From assembly GCF_964656455.1 (NCBI RefSeq), contig NC_135722.1:47128628-47192627 (forward strand): a stretch of DNA of 64,000 bases. The letters are read 5' to 3'. The position numbers were made by a program, and so were the translations under genes. Below the pieces are notes generated by a model, which searched no databases, was not told where the DNA came from, and saw nothing but the letters and a program-made list of their open reading frames with translations. The stretch is from Halichoerus grypus (lineage: Eukaryota; Chordata; Mammalia; Carnivora; Phocidae). Positions 57,619 through 64,000 of this stretch are shown piece by piece (the first letter of the stretch is position 1; every line of letters begins with the position of its first letter).

Positions 57619-58557
57619 ATAAACTTTGCAAATCATTCACTAGTAAAATCTTCTGGCTAGATCTGACATTTCTTGGATAGGCTGAGCATCAAAGGGAGAA
57701 CAGATTCTGGACGACTCTTAAACTTACTCATCCCAGTTTATATCATCAGTATATTTGGAAACATTCCTTTTAGTTTTCATGTACTGTCCTCCAGTCAGAA
57801 TGGTGAACTGGCCAGACAGCAGTGGTTCATTGTCCCATAATCATCACCTGAAACATTTCCCAACTCCTGACTTTTAGGGGCTCTTCTAGATTCTTCCCCT
57901 CTTTAGCACCTTTGAAAGGAGTAGACACTCTGCTCCTTGTTCAAAGTTTGTAGAGACATGCATACACATGTGTTTGTTCGTTCGTTCGTTCATTCATTCA
58001 TTTGGCATTTGTTGAACACAAGACACTAGTGCAGGACACATCTTGTCACTCAGCAAAATTCATGGGAAATTGCCTATGTTCCTGAGCAATTCATTTTTCC
58101 AGAAAAATTCCTGCTATTGGCTTTTTTCTTTAGTTAGTGGCAACAAAGAAATCTATAAAATTATACTTATGATTGCTAAAATGACAAGATTCACCCTTAA
58201 TATTTCCCTTAATAGAACATCTCAGCATAGGAATAGAGGACATAAAACCGAATGAAATTTTCGTCCTGTGAAAAATACAACAATTGAAAAAAAATCACTT
58301 GTATTTAGATTTAGGCTTAATTAAATTCTAGTTCAATTGTTAAGTAATAATACTTCATAGGCGGTGCTGTGTATTTCCTATTGTATCACATAATGAGCAT
58401 CACACCACATCGTCAGATACAGTGTCTGGTTGTCCCGCTTTTGGTGAGGCTTTTGGTGAGGCTGGTACTGATGAGTGGGCTCAGGTGGTGTTAGCCTGAC
58501 TCCCACCCTGTTGTGGAGTCCCCTTACCAACCTTTCTTTTCTGTATTCTAGGTGTTC
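57619..58557. other. Non-coding with a short (TTCG/TTCA)n repeat
   Basis: A tetranucleotide run (tgttcgttcgttcgttcattcattcattt) lies at 57974-58002. No exon or named element was recognised otherwise. Confidence 0.45.
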
Positions 58558-58572
58558 TGAGATTTTATGATT

Positions 58573-58767
58573 TTTTTTAAAGATTTTATTTATTTATTTG
58601 ACAGAGAGAGACACAGCGAAAGAGGGAACACAAGCAGGGGAAGTGGGAGAGGGAGAAGCAGGCTTCCCACAGAGCAGGGAGCCCGATGCGGGGCTCGATC
58701 CCAGGACCCTGGGATCATGACCTGAGCCGAAGGCAGACGCTTAACGACTGAGCCACTCAGGTGCCCC
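58573..58767 (-). mobile_element. CAN-SINE, antisense, 15 bp TSD
   Basis: A reverse-complement SINE has duplications tgagattttatgatt (58558-58572) and tgaaattttatgatt (58768-58782) with one difference. It belongs to the 'gtctgcc' subfamily. Confidence 0.94.
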
Positions 58768-58782
58768 TGAAATTTTATGATT

Positions 58783-59340
58783 ATTGATGTGGATCATTTT
58801 TTCATTAATTTTGCTATGAACTCTGTGGACTCTTTCAATTTGGAAATTCATATTCTTTACTCCTGAGAAGTTTATTTATATTATTTCTTTGATAATTTCT
58901 TCTCTTTCATTTTCTTTATCCTTTTTCGCTTGAACTCATTATTCAAGTGTTGGACTTCCTGGATATATCATTTAATTTTCTCATCTATTCACTCTCATTT
59001 TCCATCTTTTTGTCATTTTGGTCTATTTTCTAAGACATTTCTGAAATTTACCTTATAACCCTTTTAATTTTTTTTTTTTAAAGATTTTAAGAACTCCCTC
59101 TGGTTTCTGAATGCTCTTTCGTTGTAGCTTCTTTATGGATATGATATCTTGTAACTCTTAGGGAATATTATAATATGGCATAATTCTGTTCCTGGCCTTC
59201 CCTCTGTTTTCTTTGAGTTCCTTTTCCCCCATTTGTTTTTGTTCTCTTTCACTTTTGTGTCTCTCATAAAATGTATAGCTATCCTTGCCTGTGTTTTCCT
59301 ATTTAAGAATGAGGTATCAAAATTGCATGACAGGCTCTGT
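58783..59340 (-). mobile_element. Old T-rich repeat, probably antisense L1M
   Basis: The text gactctttcaatttggaaattcat, ttatttctttgataatttcttctc and ggacttcctggatatatcatttaattttc resembles a common old L1-type segment that also occurs near 39.96-40.33 kb. The family call is tentative. Confidence 0.45.
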
Positions 59341-59935
59341 GTCGGCTAGTCAAGGCGAGCAGGTGAAGATCTAAGCCTTGTTTGTGGGGGGGCTGCCGGA
59401 AGGGAATCCTTGTATGTCAGGATCTGTAAATCTGTTGTGTGTGTGTGGGCGGGCAGTTTCTACAGTGAAGCAGCCCTGGTCCCTGTGTGTTAGTTATAAG
59501 TCTGGCTCCCAGCACTCCGGGACATAGGCAGGGGATGACAACTGGGGAAGCTCAGTATGGCGCTTCACTTTTGATCTCAGATATACTTGCATCCCAAGCC
59601 AGAGAAGGTACCTGCCAGAGAGGGTGACTTCTGGTCTTTTGTGGGTTGGGGAGGAATAGTGGTCTGGCTATGTAGAATATAAGGGATACTTCTGAAATTT
59701 TGGCATTGATTGGGACAACTCAAATCTGTAAAGTCTTTTAGTAACATTCTAGACAATAAGTCAAATAATTCAGTGCCTGGACCATTTAAGTTTCTTGTGT
59801 TGAGGCCCCGAAGAGAGTAGAGAACAATACCAGACACTGTAACTGGGGCTAAGGTGACACCCTCACACCCAAGCAGTCCTGGCAAATTTACCATATTTTT
59901 CTGTCTCTTTTTGTATAAGAAATAATATTTTTTCT
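59341..59935. other. Non-coding sequence
   Basis: No named repeat or exon was recognised. A 105-codon minus-strand frame (59577-59894) lacks splice-site support and is not called. Confidence 0.4.
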
Positions 59936-59949
59936 AAAATTCATTGCTG

Positions 59950-60148
59950 GGGGTGCCTGGGTGGCTCAGTCGTTAAGTGTCCGCCTTCGGCTCAGGTCAT
60001 GATCCCGGGGTCCTGGGATCGAGCTCCGCATCGGGCTCCCTGCTCAGCGGGGAGCCTGCTTCTCCCTCTCCCACTCCCCCTGCTTGTGTTCCCTCTCTCG
60101 CTGTGTCTCTCTGACAAATAAATAAATAAAATCTTAAAAAAATAAAAT
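59950..60148 (+). mobile_element. CAN-SINE, sense, 14 bp TSD
   Basis: A full sense SINE (gggtgcctgggtggctcagtcgttaag, ccgccttcggctcagg, ctctgacaaataaataaataaaatctt) has duplications aaaattcattgctg (59936-59949) and aaaactcattgctg (60149-60162), one difference. This is a good reference copy for the 'gtctgcc' subfamily. Confidence 0.95.
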
Positions 60149-60162
60149 AAAACTCATTGCTG

Positions 60163-62479
60163 TACCAGGTTTAGAGGTGAGTTTCCACACTCTTCCCTTC
60201 CTGAATATCTTTCTAAGGTGCTTAGAGGATTCTATCCTCCCAGGGAAGTATTTGTCCTCTTCTCTTCCTGAACATTTTATTCAGTATTTTACATTTTCTC
60301 TGAGACGCCCAGTATGCAGGGTCCTTTCAAAGGCAACTTCTTACTAGTTGTCGGTCTTAAGATCAATAGGACCTTATAGAGACATACTTTTATTTCTGAG
60401 TATTGCAGATTGCAGTTCTTTAATAATAGCAATTTCATTTTGGTGGATCAGGTGTCACTCAAAACAGTAGAATGCCCACTGGAACCACAGATCACCTAAT
60501 TGTTTTCAATGGGTGATGATTTAATATGTTACCAAATTGTATATAGCCATTTCTCATGCCTTAGAGCAGTGGCTTTCAAACATTTTTAACCCTGACCTCA
60601 GTATGAAAAAATTCACCTTGCTGCGTACACACAGACGCATGTACATTCACACATACACCTGAAGCCAGTTTGAAGAAATAATACCTTTAGGACAAGTGTT
60701 AGACTCTCATATTTTTCTATTCTATTTAATTTTAGAATGTTGTGCCCCACAAATGACTTACAATTTGAAATGCCTGCACTTGTGATTCTTAGTATTTGAG
60801 GGGAGGATGACAGATTGTGGACCTTTTTGGCATTCTGATGAAAGTATTGGTATCTCTTCTCAGAAAAAATGCACATACACACATTTTTGCATATATTTTC
60901 AGGAGACTCACAGTCTTTAGGCATAAACATAGACTCCTTAGTTCTAGAAGCTTCTATGCTAGATAAAATTTGGAATTATCTTGCTTTCCTGATAGATTTC
61001 ACCCAGCATGCCTGGACAAATATCAACCGCACAGCAGATATTCTGCCCTTCCTCCCTTCCTCTTTCTAAATATTATTAATATAGGTTTGTAGACCAGAGA
61101 AACTATGTGACAAATAAAACTTCCTCTTGCATATCAAGGTTAAAACTCACAGAGGAGCCTCATTCTTCCTGGGCATAGAGTTGTCTTTGTAGTATTTAGA
61201 GTCAGGGCATAAGGACACACACTGGTATCTGATAGGTCAGGAGACATTTTGTCCTTTACAGAGCTGTTCCTTTGCGAAGAACTTCACATTATCAGTCCCC
61301 TAGCAGCTGCAGGCTGATTTCTGGCCATCTTTGCTTCTGGTGGAGAAACTTATTTATTACCAGTCACCTTCACCAACTGTTCTTTAAAACCACCATCTGG
61401 TAGTTAGAATGGAGCCACGGCTTTGTGGTGTGAACTTCTGCCTTCTCTCCCTTTCACCTTTCCTGCTTTCTGTCCTTCCTTCCACAAATATTTATTGAGT
61501 TCTTTCTATGTGCCAGGCTTTGTTAATGTGAGGAATAATACAATGGTGAGAAAATCTCCATGTCTGGGTGTGTCCAGCCGACCTTGCCCCATTCTTCTGT
61601 GGTTCATTATCTTGTGCCACCATTCTTATACTCTGCAGTGGCCCTGCTCCTTACTTCCTGCTTCACTGGGATTTGGTATTTAACTGTTTCCTGCCCACAC
61701 TGGAAATTTTCATCTGCAATTTTTCTTCTGCCTACAACAACAAACATATATATTTTCTTAGGCAGTTTTTCTTTTGCCTAGTACCACCAATTCATTTTTC
61801 CCTTTTAAATAATAATGTAAACATGCAAATCTTAAAATATTTCTGTTGTTAATATGTTCTGGGTCACTATTTTGGAAATAACATCATGGGAATATGGTGT
61901 TAATGTGCAAAAATCACCCGCTGGGTTGAGAGTTAGGATCTTTGAAAGATGTCTTAATAATGGGGGCATTTTCAACTGATAAAATATAGGCTCATAGCAT
62001 TTGAAACGTTATTAGTATTCTTTCAAGAGCAGACATCAATCTCAGAAATCTTGTGTACAAACATGACAAAATTGGTCTGTATTACACTCTGATAAAATCA
62101 CAAAATGATTTTATTTTCTTCACTTGTTTATGAATGTGAAATATTTGCATATTATTACAATAACTTCCACAGTAGTTGGAATGAAATCTGATACATTGTT
62201 AATGGTGTAGTTAAAAATGTGTGCATTGCATCCATATTTTGTGGCAGTTTTCCAACAGTTTTTTGAAAGGATTCTTAAACCTTGCATGTTTTATAATCAG
62301 GCTCAGCAAACAGACACCATCCATGCTTCAGGTTACTTCTTTCAGGGCCCGTGATCACAACATTTTGTCTCGCTGAGCTTGGACAGTCTTACGTCCCCTT
62401 CAACATAGTGATCTGGGCTGTTGCTAACTAAGTGCAAATAGTGAGATGCAAGCTATGTGTCATATCAGTTTTGCACCCT
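60163..62479. other. Non-coding with old repeat fragments
   Basis: At 60562-60760 the text cagtggctttcaaacatttttaaccctgacc looks like the end of an old DNA transposon. At 61470-61560 caaatatttattgagttctttctatgtgccagg is a MIR/L2-class piece. No exon was recognised. Confidence 0.4.
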
Positions 62480-62499
62480 AACCGTCAGAATCAGCAGAG

Positions 62500-62738
62500 G
62501 ATACCAAAATGTCTGCCGAAGGCAAAGGTTGGCCAGTCTGGGGGGCAAAGGGCCAGAACAGTAAGTATGTTAGGCTTTGTGGGTCACATGGTCTCTGTTG
62601 TTCCACTGTAGTGCCAGAGCTGCCATAGGCAGTAAGGGAATGAATGGGTATGGCCGTATTCCGGTAAAACTTCATTTATAGGAACGGGCGGCAGGCCACA
62701 TTTGGCCCACAAGCCAGACCTTGCTAGCCTCTGGTTTA
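62500..62738 (-). mobile_element. hAT-Charlie DNA transposon fossil, MER33-like, cut by a SINE
   Basis: The order gggcaaagggccagaacagtaag, ttaggctttgtgggtcacatgg, gaatgaatgggtatggccgtattcc, aaacttcatttataggaac and gcggcaggccacatttggcccac is that of a common non-autonomous hAT-Charlie element. I believe MER33 but the name is not certain. It ends near the SINE target site. Confidence 0.65.
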
Positions 62739-62943
62739 TTTATTTTTTAAAATTTTTTAAAAAAGGTTTATTTATTTATTTGACAGAGAGAGAGATAGAA
62801 CAGCAGGGGGAGCGGCAGGCAGAGGGAGAGGGAGAAGCAGGCTCCCCGCTGAGCAGGGAGCCCAATGTGGGGCTCGATCCCAGGACTCTGGGATCATGAC
62901 CTGAGCGGAAGACAGATGCTTAACGACTGAGCCACCCAGGTGC
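62739..62943 (-). mobile_element. CAN-SINE, antisense
   Basis: A reverse-complement SINE has target duplication gcctctggttta at 62727-62738 and 62956-62967. Extra copies of gcctctg lie between the SINE head and the right duplication. It belongs to the 'gtctgcc' subfamily. Confidence 0.93.
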
Positions 62944-62967
62944 CTCTGGCCTCTGGCCTCTGGTTTA

Positions 62968-63161
62968 AATCACTGCTACTCAAAGTGGACTCTGTGGACA
63001 AGAGCTATCAACGTCATCTATATGCTTCTTAGAAATGCGGATTCTTGTTCTGCACCCTAGACTCACTGGATCAGAATCTCTGGGGATGGGGCCCAGGAAT
63101 CTGCATGTTTACTAGCTGGCAAGGTGATTCTGATGCCCACTAAAGTTTGAGAGCCCCTAGT
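62968..63161. mobile_element. MER5A hAT-Charlie DNA transposon fossil
   Basis: The order is cactgctactcaaagtgg, gactcactggatcagaatctctgg, ggggcccaggaatctgcatg, caaggtgattctgatgcc and aaagtttgagagcccctag. This is MER5A, nearly full length at about 190 bp. Confidence 0.85.
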
Positions 63162-63389
63162 TTAAATAACATGGCACTTCTCTTCTTGAAAAGCTTTGTA
63201 GAAGTCAGTCATGAAACCACCTCATGCATTTAGATCTTCAACCACTTTTCCTGTCTCTTCTATGACATTTGATTTATTCAAGCTTTCCACTTCATGGGTC
63301 ATTTTTGGGAATTCACATTTTGCTAGAAAATGATCTGTTTCCTCTTGGCTTCAGATTTGTTGCTGGTGGTGGTTTTAAAGCAATTCTGT

Positions 63390-63845
63390 GAAACTTTTGA
63401 CATTCCTATTAAGACATGGATTTCTGTTCACTCCCCTTGGATCTAGGCAGGCTTATGACTGTTTCATCCAGTAGAGTTCTGGCTGAAGCAATGCCATGTA
63501 ACTTCCAAGGCTGGTTCAGACAAGGCGACGCAGCTTTCACCCAGTTCTTAGAGGTGCTCACTGTGGGGGAAGTCGGCTGAGTCGGTCTCCGCCCTGGGGG
63601 CGTGGCCACGTGTAAGCTCCCAGCTGCCAGCGAGCACAGCCAAGTGAGCCATCTTGGACACACAGTCTAATTGAACCCTCAGATGGCGGCCACCCTGCTG
63701 GCATCTCAGTGAAGTCACATGAAAGACGTTCCCCCAGATGAGCCTTTCCTCACTTCCTGACTGATAGAATCTGTGAGCACAGTCCCTGCTGTTTTAAGCC
63801 ACTAAGTTTGGGGTGGTTGTTATGCCGCAATTGTGCCTGGGAAAG
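63390..63845 (+). mobile_element. MLT1-like LTR (ERVL-MaLR), solo and degraded
   Basis: The left part cccttggatctaggcaggcttatgac and the right part gctgttttaagccactaagtttggggtggttgttatg are diagnostic of MLT1-type LTRs of the MaLR group. Only LTR sequence is seen, with no internal retroviral genes. The minus-strand 84-codon frame at 63409-63663 is inside it and is not a gene. Confidence 0.8.
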
Positions 63846-64000
63846 TTACCCTAGGCTTGCAAGTATTACTGTTTTATAATGATCTTCCTGCCCTTCTTAT
63901 CTGTGCTTGTGATTTCTTTCATACTCTTAATCATATATATTTTGCTCTCAATTTTCTTTAATTAGAGTTGAAGGGGTTTTATTTATTTTATTAATCATGT
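63846..64000. other. AT-rich end of window
   Basis: Nothing was recognised in this stretch. Confidence 0.4.

Noticed and set aside
63409..63663. An 84-codon minus-strand frame
   Set aside because: It lies inside an MLT1-like LTR and is antisense to it.
1..64000. Search for CRISPR arrays, operons, phage or toxin-antitoxin modules
   Set aside because: The window is mammalian nuclear DNA. No direct-repeat/spacer arrays or packed bacterial-type genes are present.

Overview
This 64 kb window is vertebrate nuclear DNA from a carnivoran mammal, most likely a caniform. The main evidence is about twenty copies of the carnivore tRNA-Lys-derived SINE (CAN-SINE/SINEC), recognisable by a head reading gcgcctgggtggctcag, a B-box-like ggatcgagtcc and a CT-rich tail ending in AAATAAATAAAATCTT. 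Carnivore-type L1 3' ends accompany them. Nothing bacterial or plasmid-like, no CRISPR array, and no rRNA or free-standing tRNA gene was seen. Most of the window is intronic or intergenic, and almost all long open frames are chance or lie inside LINE-1.

Layout. 1-10.8 kb: non-coding sequence with CAN-SINEs, an L2 tail, a fragmented antisense L1M carrying two SINEs, simple repeats and a MER5A-like fossil. 10.87-11.83 kb: one strong CpG island with a 34-35 bp GC-box tandem repeat, an RFX-type X-box (11665-11678) and two good plus-strand splice donors (11625 and 11878), taken as a promoter with exon 1. 12.6-14.2 kb: a 5'-inverted (twin-primed) L1 carrying two SINEs. 14.5-16.3 kb: an L2 3' end, then a MIR split by a Tigger-like element, then a second Tigger-like element. 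18.35-21.27 kb: a 2.9 kb 5'-truncated sense L1 with a 15 bp target-site duplication and a broken ORF2. 22-23.5 kb and 38.5-40.9 kb: antisense L1M blocks. The rest is a mosaic of MIR, L2, SINE, short L1 and DNA-transposon relics, ending in an MLT1-like LTR at about 63.4-63.85 kb.

Possible gene. Two segments late in the window look like consecutive coding exons of a plus-strand gene: 53136-53240 (105 bp, phase 1 at both ends) and 55251-55345 (phase 1 start, then 30 codons and a stop). Two upstream segments that contain an ATG also end in phase 1 at good donors (28197-28254 and 43664-43945), so either could supply the start. With the CpG island as exon 1, this would be a gene spanning about 44 kb that encodes a short protein (77 residues in the shortest model). 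I do not recognise the protein. The link between these pieces is inference from splice sites and phase only.
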